Positions 37,701-51,292 of a stretch of DNA of 64,000 nucleotides are shown here, piece after piece. The notes beneath the pieces were generated by a model that saw nothing but the letters and a program-made list of their open reading frames with translations, made no database searches and had not been told where the DNA came from. How positions within the stretch are numbered: position 1 is the stretch's first letter; each line of letters starts with the position of its first letter. The translations under genes and the position numbers were made by a program. The stretch is from Callaeas wilsoni (taxonomy: Eukaryota > Chordata > Aves > Passeriformes > Callaeidae), in the NCBI GenBank assembly GCA_013398955.1, contig VWPU01008522.1, positions 62,001 through 126,000 of the forward strand. Direction: 5' to 3'.

Positions 37701-40700
37701 TACTTGCCTGTTAGGAGGAAAGGTTTGCAGTCTAATTTGTCTTAATTCTTTCAAAAGGGTTTCCCATTCCACCAAATAATCTCTTGGCTCAAATAAGCTG
37801 TTGGTTAACTCAGAGCCTTTCTGTGATTATATGAACCTATAGGAAGTGATCTGAGTAACTTTATCAATTGCAAAAGGGGAAACTCAAGTTGAAAAATATC
37901 AATTAAGAAAGCCCATGAAAGTTCTACTGCCACGGGGAAATAACTTGCAAGCACCTGATCTGAAAAGGTACCCTTAGGGCTTAAAAGATGCTTCCTTAAT
38001 TGCATGAATAAAGGTAAGACAAGGGAGACCTGGTCACTTTCACGTGCCCTGTGTTTTCCTTAGAGAGAAAAAGAGAGGATTTTATTAGGTGCAGTACTGC
38101 ACAATTAAAAAATAAAGCAGTTGAAAAATTGTTTTAAATCCCCATTAACTGAATAATCAGGTCTCTGGGGAGGAACAGGCTGAAATACAAAAAACCAGAG
38201 AGCTAGAATGCATTCCCATTTTTTGCCATGTTTTGTATCTTGACACTGAAGGCATCTTTCATAAAGATTTGTCTTGTGAGGAGTCCAAGAGGATCCAATG
38301 ACACAGCACCGAGGGACGAGGTAAATTAAAGGTGGCTGCAGTTGTACACGGATGTGCTGGCAGGTGCTGCCCCTGCCAGGTCTGGCAGTCAGGGACAGGG
38401 ACACCCCTGCACCAGAGGGGTGCACAGCTGTGCTCAGTCACTTCTTTCACCACGAGGCTGTATTTTATATTTTATGCTGTGTTTTACATAATGTTTGTTG
38501 CTCCTAAGATGAATTGCAGAAGATTGATCGTGGAAACCTGAGTGTGGCTGTTACAGGCAGGTGTATAATTCCTACCACAGAGATGCATCCCAAAGCCCAG
38601 GGGATCATGGCTGTAAAGTCTCTGGTCCTATAAAATGTTTCAGTGTTTTAAGCCTGGGTTCATGGCACTTTCTCTGAAAATGTGTTCCTTAAGTTGTCAT
38701 GAATGCAAATGTCAAGCGCTGCTTTTTCACAGTTCACTAAATTAATTTATACAATGAAAATAAACTGTACTGATCTGTCTAAATTTATGTGCAGTTGACT
38801 TCACTTCCCATCACAAGGTAGCTGTGACCCATCATGCAAATTAATTAAGTCTCCTTGGACAATTTGTGTTTTAGCAAATCAGCTAATGAATTTCAAATCC
38901 TTGCTTAAATGCATTACTTATTTCCAATCCTGCTAGCAATTCTATTCAATATGGTTCATTGGCTCAAATATGCCCATACTCATATTTTAACAATGACAGT
39001 ATTCACATAGTTCAACACTGACTTTCATAAAAGTAATCTAAGCCTATCCTGTGAAACATATTGCTTCTCTTAATAACAAGTTTAAGCTCAATAAAATAAA
39101 AAAGTCTTTTTATGTTATGGAACGTGCTCTGCAGCATCCTCTAACAACTCAATTAATACATGTTGCATATAAGCACTTGGGCAAGACAAATGCTTAGAAG
39201 ACAAATTTCAAGTGGAATATTACAGAAATAATTTGTTGAAGCACTGATTAGCATTAGAATGATTGCATCTAAATTTTCCTCTCAGTAAGATGCTTCTAAT
39301 ACAAATTTTATTGCAACCTTACGCTGTTGAGTTTCATGACAGGTTGTTGCTCTTGGCAACAGTGTTAATATGTTGTGGAAGGCAACAATGAGAAAATTGT
39401 ATTTTCATCTATATACATTTCAGTTGTTTTCTTTCAGTACATATTGTTACAAAGTTGATTACAACTGGATTTTACAGGTATAATATGAATTAGATTGATG
39501 TGGAGGCATGAAAATATTAGAAATACTATGTTTATGTTAGCTACAAGGAACTACAGTATGTTGCAATATCACTAATAAGATTAGAAGATAAAAAGTGAGA
39601 TCAAGACATGCTGGAATTGCAACCTCTAGAAATTAAACACCTGATCTCATAGAAATCCTACTTGAAATCTCCTTACTATTATCAGTGCTCAGAGTAGGCA
39701 CTAATTAGGTGATTGTGGCATGGCATCTGCTCATGGCTATCCAATTATTTTGGTGAAGGATTTATTAAATGGATCAGACTCTCAAGGAACTGACTGGAAC
39801 TCATCCAGAATCACAACCAATTTGTGCAAATTGTTTAGTTCTCGTCAAGCCATTTGTCAGAGCTTGCACCTTTATGACACTTCTTTCCTCTTCTTCCTGT
39901 CCAGCACTTAAATCAATTAGGGAATCCAGAGGCAATTATCAACACAGTGTCGTACAGTGGGAATGCCATTTTAGGTTTGGGATCAACCTCTTGCTTCTAT
40001 GAATAAGGCTAAGCACAAAAGAAATAAGTGTGCCACTTAACACAGAAAGGGAATCATCTTTATTCTTGTGTGCATCTCATCTCGAGGGTGACCACTAGAA
40101 ACCTGTGGGCTTTTTAGCTGATGCACATCTTATAATTCTCAACCTCCTCCCCAGCCCCAATCTCGCTTGCATTCACTGCCCTCCCTCTCCCACCCTTGGT
40201 ACTTCATCTTTATCTCATTTAGAACATTATCAAAAATTTCTTTTCATGTGCTGGTTCAGAAGACATTATGACATCATCTACCGATGTAATGCTAGTAGTT
40301 GATTTGGAAAACAGGCAGGGATGCCGTTGTAAAAGAAGTTGTGAAATTACCAAGGAACATTTCTCTGCTGCCCTCAAGCAAAATATTTCTGACAGATGTT
40401 ACAGATTTTCAGTGCTTTGATTTTTAGCTTCAATTCTTTTGCAGTCCTTTGTCTCTCAAAGGCTTTACTTTGAAGACATTCATGCCTCAGCAAGCACAAA
40501 TAATAAATAGACAAATAAATAAAATCCCCAAACACTTGACTTATATTCACACACCATTTCAGAATTAGTACCAATTATTAGGGAGGAAGTATGATCATTA
40601 ATCTCACAGGATCGGTTTTCTGGTGAACACCAAGGTATCACTGGAACTGAAAGAGCTGACAACTGGAATTGAAAACTTACATGATGTTTGTATTGATAGT

Positions 40701-40943
40701 ATAGCTTAGTATACTTGCCATAGTATTTCTATGTTAACTTGTAGATAAACAAGTTGTTGGATGGGCTATATGAAGTTTCCAAATATAAAGAGATATTTTT
40801 GTCCTTGATTGTGCAAATATTTGAGGTCGGTCAAGACTCTGCAACAGTACCTACATCCAAACTTGAAGAATATGTAAAAGGCATCCCACCAATGTCAAAT
40901 GTAGTACAATAAATATGGTTCTTTAAGTCTTACATTAACTCAC
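34759..40943 (-). other. AK5: AK5 intron, 6.2 kb
   Basis: AT-rich, without any CR1 copy I could recognise. A 12-base direct repeat, taaaggcacttg, occurs at 36662-36673 and 36686-36697. A moderately GC-rich patch at about 38330-38450 contains a short inverted repeat (CTGGCAGG ... CCTGCCAG). No gene recognised. Confidence 0.85.
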
Positions 40944-41034
40944 CTACTGCAGTCTCTTTGTTTGCAAATAGTTTATTGTCAACTGCTGAACTTATGTCAG
41001 AGAACACTTCTTCTTCATCTCTGTCTGCATCAAA
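40944..41034 (-). CDS. AK5: AK5 internal exon: end of kinase domain 1 and start of linker
   Basis: This 91-base exon starts in phase 0 with FDADRDEEEVF and runs to KLFANKETAV plus one base (phase 1 exit). It matches the end of domain 1 in human AK5 (FDADRDEDEVF, then the DISMAVDNKLF helix) with a few substitutions. The FDADRDEDEV segment follows the last strand of the kinase fold and leads to the C-terminal helix. The acceptor follows an unusually strong pyrimidine tract: 15 consecutive T (A on the plus strand, 41037-41051) end directly in AG. The donor is GTGAGT. After this helix the sequence leaves the kinase fold and enters the inter-domain linker. Confidence 0.96.
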
Positions 41035-44000
41035 CTAAAAAAAAAAAAAAAGAAAAAGGTGACAATCAGTTGCTGCTTACTACTTGGCTGAACATCGACA
41101 TGAACTGTGACTTCTCACTCCAAGCCTTCCTGATAGGAACCTTTCTATTTTAATGTGTGCAGTCCATTGCTTTAGGTACGAATTATTTAAATTTTGACTT
41201 TAATTTTGTAAACCATTTTCCCTATTTTTAATAGCCTGTCAGAAACAGAAACTAGACTAAAATTGACTTGTTCTCAGAGAATGATGTTTCAAAGCAGAAG
41301 GTAAAACTAGCAATGCACATTACTTCTTCAATCACTGGATGGTTGAAAAATGTCAGCATAGAGACCAGAAATGGGATTACTCTACTGTCACTTCTTTTTG
41401 GTGATTAGCATAATTAGCTTTTTAAATTTGCAAGTGAAAAACTTTGAGCAACTTCTGAATTGTCTGAAACAAATTTTTGTGACATGTACAATTTCTTCAA
41501 GTAGTTGAGCTAAACTCTTAGGAAAGAACAAGTAATTTTGAAAATCCCCTACTTACAGGAAAGAGAGCCTTCCTCTCTAAGTATCAGAAAGTGAGATGAC
41601 TTAGTGATAAATTAATTAAATCAGGAAAGAAAAGCTCCTCTAAAATGGCAAATAATTAATTTCTTATGATTCTAACCTTCTTTTTCATTTATTTACTTTT
41701 GCCTGATTCTGATACTGGTTCTCCCAAATTTTTTCTAGGCTCTGACAGGTTTCTTTTTACGGCCAGGAGACTGTGGCAGGGGGGAAGTCCTGTCAGTGAC
41801 ATGCTTGACAGTGGGTTTGTAATTTCCCTTATTGTATTTATCGAGCTTTATTTATTTAGATAATCACATATTCAGACAGATGAGCCTACCATAAATATCA
41901 ATACATGGAGTTTTCTGACTGGCTTTTGAAATGGAGTTTGAGGGTCTGACCCTGAGGACCACTCAGAAGTTCATCCTGCAGCAGTCACCATCTGTCTGGG
42001 CAGACATTTATCTAATCTCGAGAAATTCTTCTGCCGTTTAGTGTTTGTCATAACTCAAAGCGTTTTTAAAAAATTTCTCAAGCAGAAATTTGTTTGTGTT
42101 CACCTGTTAGAGGGATTACACTTTAACTTGTGTCAAAACCAAGGCTTGTGGAAGAACAGGTCTTACGTAAAGCTGTGAATATAACAGCTGTTCATAAAAT
42201 AAAACTTTTGGGCAATTTATTATCGATACACAAAGAGCAGCTTTGGAATGTCCTTGTTGATAGGAAAAGAGTGCCCTTAAAGTATGCTAGGGAAGACATA
42301 TATCATCTTTGTGGGTATGTGTATGCATAAAACCCAGTAAATTGTAATCAGGTTGTGTCTGATCATTATTGTTTAGGTCACACCACACTTGGAGAGATGA
42401 CAGACTTGATTTCTCATTAGTAGCATTCCTCTGAATAATCCAGCTCACCATGGAAAAAACATGATCAATCTCAAAATGTTCTGAAGGTTCCAAGAATTTG
42501 AAACACCAGCTTTTCTATTCAAAGAACACCAGCTGTGCTTCAGCATTCTGAAAAGTCTGGGCTTTGTAATGAAAACTTATATTGTCACCCAAAGAAAACC
42601 AATTATTTGAAGCTTGCACATAGATTCAGTTTTCCCCTCACAAAATGAGAATTGTAATGCTCTGAGCCACAGGAAGGCAAGGTAGCTTCCATGGAGAAAT
42701 TATTTTTGAAAGAAACCAAGTAAACTTGTGAGTTCCATACTTCACTGATATGCTAAATATTTTTAAATTAAATCCTTTGATAATTATTGGAGGCTTGAAT
42801 AAAAGATAAATGGTACTCAAACAATCCTAGTCACACAGAACAAACAGCAGTAAAACTTGTATTTTTAGCAGAACCTGTCTAAATCCATAGGCTTTCCTTA
42901 CTGAAAACTAATCTCTACTTGCTCCAATATATAGCTCTTTGCAACTAAGTCATCTAGGGGTATCTTTATGGATGTCTCAGTCTAATTATCCTCAAGGCTT
43001 ATGTTTTATAGAAATGTAATTTTATTAAACATTAACTGCATTTTTGTCTGCATTGATATAAGTCTTTACCAGGAAGAAGCAAAGTGTTTCTTCCCTGTGT
43101 GGCCAAAGGGGTTTGAGATCTGACCTCACTCTGGGGCCTCCACAAGGCACTAACGGTGATTTTGTTCTGTGCTGTCTCTGTTTTGTTGGGGCAGCAAAAG
43201 ATTAGAGAGGACTTCAGTGGACAAGAGCATCACATTTCTTTAAGAAACCAGTCTAAATCTCTGAAAGGTTTCACAAACCTTCCTAAAGTACATTTGGGGG
43301 TTATGCTCGGTTTTATTATTTTTTAAGTAAATTATGACTGGCCTAATGATGAATTTTCTGCAAAGTTTATCTCATTTTCACACAAGCATTGTTGAATTGC
43401 AGAATTTGTCACTGGCATGGTGTTATATAAAAATGATGAAAAATATTTTCTAGGTCTTCTGCATTGTAAATAATTACCCTAGGGAATGCAGGTGGTTGTT
43501 GCTGCTCGCAGAGAGAAAATTATTATTGTTTCTAAATAAGCACCCGACAAATCCCAGCCAATGGAAGGAGCTCCACAGAAAAATTGTGTTATCAAAAATG
43601 GCAAATCTCACTGGTCCACAGTGATAAATGGAGGTTTGGTAATACCCTGTATTGAGTTAAAGAAAAGAGTGCAGAATTTTTTCCTCACATCTGTCAGGGG
43701 ACAAACATCAAGGAAGCTGCAGTTAACTAGAATTTTGGTCATTCAGCCTGGCATTGCCCTTTAAGGACTGATTCACTTCCAATGGACCTGCTGGTTTTTG
43801 AAGGTGGTTTATCTAAAACGTTCCCAAAATAGGGGGAGATCACACTAGCCTTTCAAACTGGAGTACAGGAAATCTAGAAAGAAATCTGACTGCAGCAGAC
43901 TTGCAGAGAATTCTTGTTTGTGCAGCTTGAAATAAAGTTAGAAATGGAGAAAGCATTAAAATACCCCAAGCAAACTTGTAGTTAAATAACTTTTACAACA

Positions 44001-47000
44001 GTAGATGAAAATGTCCTCTATTTTAGGACATGACGGATGTCAATGAAAAGAAAATAAGCCATGTCCAAATTAAACATAACACAACATTGTAGGGTTTGGC
44101 ACAGGGATGAAAGCTCCTGGATGCTCAATGCAGTGCCAGTGTCCACAGCTGATAAACTGGAGGGACTTCCAGACAGCATATGACAATGATCTATTTCCTG
44201 TACCTTTCCATGGGAAAGAGAAATTTTAGAAGTTATTATATGCAGAAGACAAAATTGTAAGATGCAAGGATGAAGAGCATGTGAGACAAATTCAGAATGG
44301 AAGCAAACAGCAAAATTTATTCTGACATCACTGTCTTTACTGCTTAATTGATCACAATTTGCAGTGGATTCCCCATTATTTGAAAATTTTAGATTATTCC
44401 TAAAAAGAAAAATATTAATACAATTAAAATAGGATCAAATTCAGGGAAGTTTGCAATATTGCTCTACACAGCCAGAGCTGTCACTTCTGGCTTCGTAATC
44501 CATTAACCAGATCCATGGAAGTGAAACACAGTCATTGTTTAGGAAGTGGACAAATTACCCATATATTATCACCTGCAGTGAGGAACAATTTCTTCCTAAA
44601 TAAAAAAAGAGGTTTATCTGCAGAAAAGAGAACATGGCTTCTTGTACCACGGTTTTCCCAGGCTTTTAAGAGATACCTAGTTTAGAAGCCAGATTGCACC
44701 ACTGTCCCTTAAGTGTTGGTATTTTTGGTTGAAAAATTGACAATTGTAGTAAAATAAAGAGATTCATAAGATTGAGCAAGTGATAATGATTTTCAGGTGG
44801 CAGCAGCTACAAATGCGACGAGAACACACTGTTATTATTCATACTGATTTAGGTAGGGATTTGCTCCTGAAGGATTGAAAACAAATAAGAACTAGTTCTT
44901 TACCATTTTCGGACATCAACACAGAAATCCCTTCATTATTGTTGTTCCATCCCTAGTTTGCTTCTCTTAATAATTACAATGGTCTTGTGCAGTTACTTCC
45001 AGAGAAAGTGGAAAAATCAAAAGAAAAGCACCAGCAATGTGGGAAAACAGCAAAGAAATATGTGAGAAAAAATGTCTAAGGTAGGATAATAACCATTAGG
45101 ATGGGGAGCAAGAAAAATTAGTTGAAGCCTTGTATAGGAAAACCAATAAGCAGAGGCACTGAAATAAAGCTGGAATGTGCAGACTGGGAGTTCAGGGAAC
45201 ATTTCCCTATTCTAAAGTATTTTTAGTGATACACTTAAAACCAAAAAAACCTTTCAAAACACCACAAAATGGTGGGGTGAGGACGTAGGGGAGAGATATT
45301 TCTCTCTAATCCATTTTCTGTTTCTAATATTTTCATTCTTTTCCATCAAATACTCTGAAATCGCAGGTTAATTTTTATATTCTATTTTACCACATACAGA
45401 AGAAAAACTACAACTGAAATTACACTAGACCTCACCAAAGATTTTTAAAACATTATGCAATTAGCAGAGGTCACAAATTGGTATCAGACAGAAATTTAGA
45501 ACAAAACCGAACTGGAGATATTAACACCATTGTTATAACCCTAAGGAATACTCTGGGTTATCTAAAATAAGCCTCTTAACACCTTATTTTTTTTTTTACC
45601 ACAGGAGTTCCCAAGAGAATTCATAAATAATTGCAGAGTCCTCATACGTCTATCATTAGTTTCTCAAGTTCCACTTGTGTCTAAGGATCTATTGCTATGA
45701 GTGCTACTTGTAAACAAGCATGAGGGTGAATGTTCTCCAGCCCTGAGTGGAGCTGACAGTTCTGCAGCAGCTGCTGGTAGCTTTTCTGTATCCCAAACTC
45801 ATTTACTCAAAATAGGTACAATTCAAATCCTCTAATTATATGATTTTTGAACACATTAGGTGCATACACAGGCTCTTGTATCGTAAAAAAAAAATTAAAT
45901 TATTCCATCAAATTCAAATAACATCTTCCAGTAACATTAATGAGTAATGAAATGACCCTCAAAAATACATTATTATAACAGAAACTATCAGTTAATTTAA
46001 CTGCCTTATACCACATTTGTGAAAATACAAACGTGCACACCGATGCACATAGACATTTTGTATTTTTTCTATTTTTCTATTCACAGATCCTTTTCTATTA
46101 ATTTGCCAGTACATAAACAATGAAATTACTACAAAACACAGGCTTGGGTTTTTTTTTGTTCTTAAGGTGATTTTCTCTTATTTCATGCTAAACTCAACAG
46201 CTCAGTGCCATGGCACACAAGCGAAGAGATGTGCCCATTTCCCTCCCTTCACAGTAAAACTGCTAAGCCAGCTTCCACACTCGGAATACTGAACAGTGCA
46301 ACAAGAAGGAAATGGTAACTCTCACCTGCAGAAACAATTAGCAGTAGCAGAAGTAATAGCGCACATTTCTGTGGAGTAATAGCTTTTCATAGGTAGACAG
46401 AGGGAGAACTTCTGTCTTTATGCTGTGATCATTTGAGCAGCACCCTGCCTTACACCAGTTTTCAGCTGATAATAAGGAGCGCCTCGGCACTGTGGTGGCA
46501 AGAGATGACGGGAAAGACACCGTGCAATTATAGGCCCTTGGAGAGCAGAAAGCAGACAAACTGAAGGAGAGTTGGATTTGATTGGGGGTGAGGGGAGAAA
46601 TCCATAATTTGGTGGCATGGTAACAGAAAGTTAATGGACTTGAGAAGATGAAGCAATTGCTTGTTTAATAGGGAAGCTGATGGTGCCACAGAGTGGGTTT
46701 GGAACATATATATTTTTAATAACACTAAGATGCAAAGCTTTTCTGCCTGTGCAGATATTAAAGAGCACTGGTTGGTTAGGTTTTTTTCCCAACAAGGATG
46801 CTCATCTGGAAGACTGATTATTATGTGGAAAGCAAATGTATTGCTCTTTTATTACCAAAATCATTTTTGCATCATGTTCTTCATTTCTTAGAGGGACTCT
46901 GAGCTTCCATTAGGCATTATCCTCCACCATATTCATATCTCTAACTTTTTTAACCTGAAATCAATTTAACATAGTCAGTAATAAACAATTCAAAATGTTT

Positions 47001-50000
47001 CAGCCATTTCTTTATACTGCCATGACCCCTACCATAAATATTCTATTTATCTTGGAAATTGTCGTCAGGAATCAGAACCAAATTAGGCAGCATATGCATT
47101 ATTTCACATAGCATTTAAAAGGACATGATTTGCATGTGTTTGTTCTGGGTTATCTGACTTGTCAGATAAGTTACTTCTAGCAGTAACTTTTCAAGTTATA
47201 AATACAGCCAGCATCTCTGCATATAAACTCTGTGTGCATATTCACTTTGCAAATCATTAAAAACTTGCACCCTGACACGTATTACGTCTGTTCAGCAGCT
47301 TCTATAGCAAAGTCAACTATATTAATTATTTTTGAAGATTAATTGAAACCAAAGAAATTATTTACTATATCCACATATAGAGATCTTTTCTACCTTGGAA
47401 GCATAAACACTTACTTTTCCTTATTTTAAAAAAATACACATTCCACTGTTGGAGTAATTTTCATTATGCATTTACTTTTTAAAGGAAATTGATTTTAAAG
47501 AGGCAAATGGTATTACAAAGAAACAGAACAGTGGTGTTGAGCATCCAGACAGATCACTTCTGAAGAGCTTGAATGGAAAACGTAATTAAGGTCTGAGTTA
47601 GGAGATGCTCCGTGAATTATTTTTTACTCTGTTCCTGTAGAACCCAGGAAAACATTCAGCCTGAGGGAGAAATCATCTTACTCTCTACCTCCACTGGGTC
47701 TAGAATAAATTGTTTGATTTTTTACTTTACTGCACCTAACCTCAAAGGAAGGGGAAAGACATTACTGATTACAGAGAGTCAGGTATGACTCGAAGCTGTC
47801 CAAATCCTCACACAGCTGTAACGCCCTCTGTGCCTTAGCTTGCCTTTCTTATTTGCCGGAGCTCAGTGATGCTGCAACAATGAAGCGTTAATGTAAAATT
47901 CAGTATTTTGATGTAGACAAAGGGCAGAGAGGTACAAACAAGTGGCATGAAGCTCAGTCAGTAACCGCTGTAGTTGTCACTTTGCTTTACACAGCTCAGT
48001 GACATTACAGAAAGATCTAGAATTACCCAGCTCTTTCCCAAATGCCTTTGGTTTTTCTTTCCACAATAATAACGCTTGTCTTCCGGTAGTTTTTCTTCCA
48101 CCTTTATCTATGAAGACTTCTGTGAGGCTTGGATGTGTCCTTGTTCTTCAGATTGAGCTCTTTGGGAATACACCTGTTAAGGATCAGTTTCCACAGCACA
48201 ATTCCCCTATTTCTTCCAGTACCCCATGAGATGAGTACTGGAATATTCACATTCCCAGAGCACCCAGTTCAGTGAAACAGCTCTGATCACCAATACGTTC
48301 AAACAAATGTGTTCCTCAATACCCTTTTTTGGGTAATATTGAGTGCAACAGCACTTCTCAGGCAGAATGAGCCCTATAACTGCATGACATCAACCAGTAT
48401 GTTTGTGTGCAGAGAGACTTTTCCTGATTAAAGTTTTTAAACAATATATATTTTCCCCTGCCTGTAAAGCTCCTGTGTCACTCTTCTTTTTGTTTAAAAC
48501 AGAACCAGATAATTTTCCAGCATCAGCTCCCACAGCATGTACAAATCACAGACAGGCACCCTGAATAAATACACAGTGACACTGGCTTCCCCAAAAGGTC
48601 CAACAAGCAGCAACTGTAATTCAAATAAGAAAACAAAACAAATTTAGAAGAACTCAGAAATAAAAGATATTTCTTCCTATAAATACTATTTTCTTCTATT
48701 GACAGTTCACAATTTATTTCAAAGAAAAACACTGATGCTGCTGCCAAATATAGCCAAATATTTCCCTTTCAAGATCAATAGCGTATCTCCCGTTGGCTTT
48801 TGTGGAAGAAATTCTGAATGCAAAATACTAAAATATTGTTGTCTGGTCTTTTACTATTAGATGACTTCACAACAATTATTACCAAAAATATCATTTTTGC
48901 CTATGTATCATCACAATTTTCTAAGGAAGAGTGCTACCATCTGAAAGCTAACAAAAAAAGTCCTGAGTTGATTTCAGCTGCAAATTTAGCCAGTTATTTA
49001 AGCACGAGGACTAATGACTCAGCTGCAAGAACAAGCACAGGGTAAACCATAGGCTCAAACATTAGATGATGTGAGTGTTTCATATGCAAAATCTGCATTT
49101 AATTCAAGAAATAACGTGACATTTTGAGTCATCTAGGACCTTAGCAACACAAATAATTTCATCTGCAATAGTTGTAGCTCTTCAAAATGGAATTTCACAC
49201 TGTGAGAACAGGAACGTTTGAAAATTTTTGGCTTTTCTATTTTCCTTGGAAGACAAAAATTTTAATTCCCAGCTACACAGTTCCTGTGTATTTAACTAAA
49301 TTCTGACCCAGGATAAGCACCACTTCCACTGGTGGTCTCTATATTAATAAACTTCATAAGTGGTATTGGAATCCTTGATAATAAGCCCTCCCTTGGTCAT
49401 CTCAAGCTGAAAGGTACTAAATTTTCATGAAATAAATTATTTATATCTAGAAGTAGGACTCGTATCAAACAGGATAATATTCAGCAGATGTCAGTCTGAG
49501 CTCAGGATGGGCTCATAAAGCCAATTTCCAATTGTGCTGCTGCAGGAAGGACATGAGTTTGTTTCCTGCAGCAAGAAGTGAGCCACTGCTATTTTAATTT
49601 CCGTACCAGAAAGTTCTGTTTTGACATCTAAATTATTGGAGCATGTTGTTTCAGAGCAAAAAGGAGACTACTTGATTTATAAATGAAAGCTGGCAAGCTA
49701 AGGAGATACTGACAGAAACTATTGCTTTAGTCATCACGGAATATGACATTCTTGCATCTAGCATGTATTTTTTGGAAACAAATGTAGGACAAAATCCCAC
49801 ATGATTATGTAGGCTGAAAGCATTTTTTAAATATCATAAAAAACATCGATAGAGTGGAACTGTTTGACATAATTTATTTAACTTTTTTTAAAGCTTTTGA
49901 CAATATTTCTTGCCAGAGGCTATTAAATGAAATATAATTTTAAGGAACCCCTAACTAATATAATTATTTTTAAAAGCATGATAAATGTCCAAGGGACATC

Positions 50001-50790
50001 TTGGCACAGAGAATGGCCAATATATTGATCAGAAAAATGGAAAATACAAATCAGAAAAGTCACCCTCACTGTGGAAATGAAATCTGAGAAAGGATAGGGA
50101 TGTGGAAAAGAAATGCATGTAATGTGACAATAATGTGTGTTGCAGAAGAAAGATGAAAAAAAAGACCAAAGAAAGATCAAAATGAAGCCTCTGTAATCTT
50201 TCTTTTATTAGAATTTCGTAGCTTTCCCTCTGGCTGTTTGTTTGAGCTGCATGCTTTACAGAATACCTGAAACTTCAGCACTTGGAGTCTAATACCATAG
50301 TATTAATACACTGTTAAAGTATAAATAATTTATTGCAAAAGCAAACGAAGCAACCTATATTGAGTATTCATATAACATTATCTATAAAAAACTGCTATAG
50401 CTGACCTTTCCTTCAATTTATGCAGAAAATTAGAGCTTTTGATATTCTAAACCAGAATTTTACATTACATTTCACTTTACATTTACTGAACAGTAATTAT
50501 TTTATAATTGGGGAGTTTTCTCTGTATTAAAATAGTTTTGGCTACTGCTCTCCATCACCACAGCTCCTTCACCATTGCTCTGTTTTTCTGTTGGATGAGA
50601 CACATCATGGTGTTCCTCACACGGTGGTTGTTTGGTTGTTTTCAATGTCACCAGGTAAAAGAAATGTCTGTGAAGCTTCCACCTTTCCATTTGCTGCCCA
50701 GTGCTGGCATGGGTACTTCTGACTGTTTCAACCCTTGATTACTTTAGCAGAATAAGCTCAATCTTGCAGGTCCATAGTGATATTAATTTC

Positions 50791-50806
50791 TGCTGGGATC
50801 CCAGCA
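50791..50806. repeat. Perfect 16-base palindrome
   Basis: TGCTGGGATCCCAGCA reads the same on both strands. One mismatch further out (C/A), the symmetry continues for two more bases on each side (TT/AA). It could be a dimeric protein-binding site or chance. Confidence 0.8.
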
Positions 50807-51252
50807 AAACATGGGCAATAAATTACAAAGTTGAGTGCATTTGAAGTGTTTGTCTTTGTAATACAAACCAGCTGAAAGTACACGGAAGGTCTGCCTCTCT
50901 CTGCCAACCTTCCCCAGTAGTGTGGTAATGACTGGGACTCAAACAGTGGCTAGAAATAATAGCTATTTACAAAATTTACCAACCATATGTTGTTTTTAAT
51001 TTGCATTAAGATAACGAATGTGTGATTTATGTTTGCCTTTATTATTAAAATTTTACTACTGCTAAAAATATTACTAGAACCATTCATGTGATCCAGAGTG
51101 GATGGCATAGGCTCTGGACCCTGGCACCTACGGTCCTTGGAAAACAGGAAATTAGTCTTTAGTTTTAATATGTTCAGCAAATGTAAGAAGTGCTAAAAGC
51201 AATTTGTAGGGGTAGAACAAGTTTATTATTTTTTTGATGTTTAGATTAATTT

Positions 51253-51292
51253 GATATCTTTAAGCCTTCATTTATGAAGGCTTGAAGATATC
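51253..51292 (+). repeat. Near-perfect 40-base inverted repeat (hairpin)
   Basis: The arms are 51253-51271 (GATATCTTTAAGCCTTCAT) and 51274-51292 (ATGAAGGCTTGAAGATATC), separated by TT. Eighteen of 19 positions are complementary, and the odd one is a U-G wobble in plus-strand RNA (A-C mismatch in minus-strand RNA). A plus-strand transcript, antisense to AK5, would therefore fold into a stem of about 18-19 bp; in practice the innermost pairs would open to form the loop. It could be a small structured RNA, the relic of a palindromic transposon end, or a recent local inversion-duplication. Confidence 0.8.

Noticed and set aside
43561..43764. 67-codon open frame that looked like a possible transposon or gene relic
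   Set aside because: No repeat family or protein motif could be recognised, and there are no splice sites of note.
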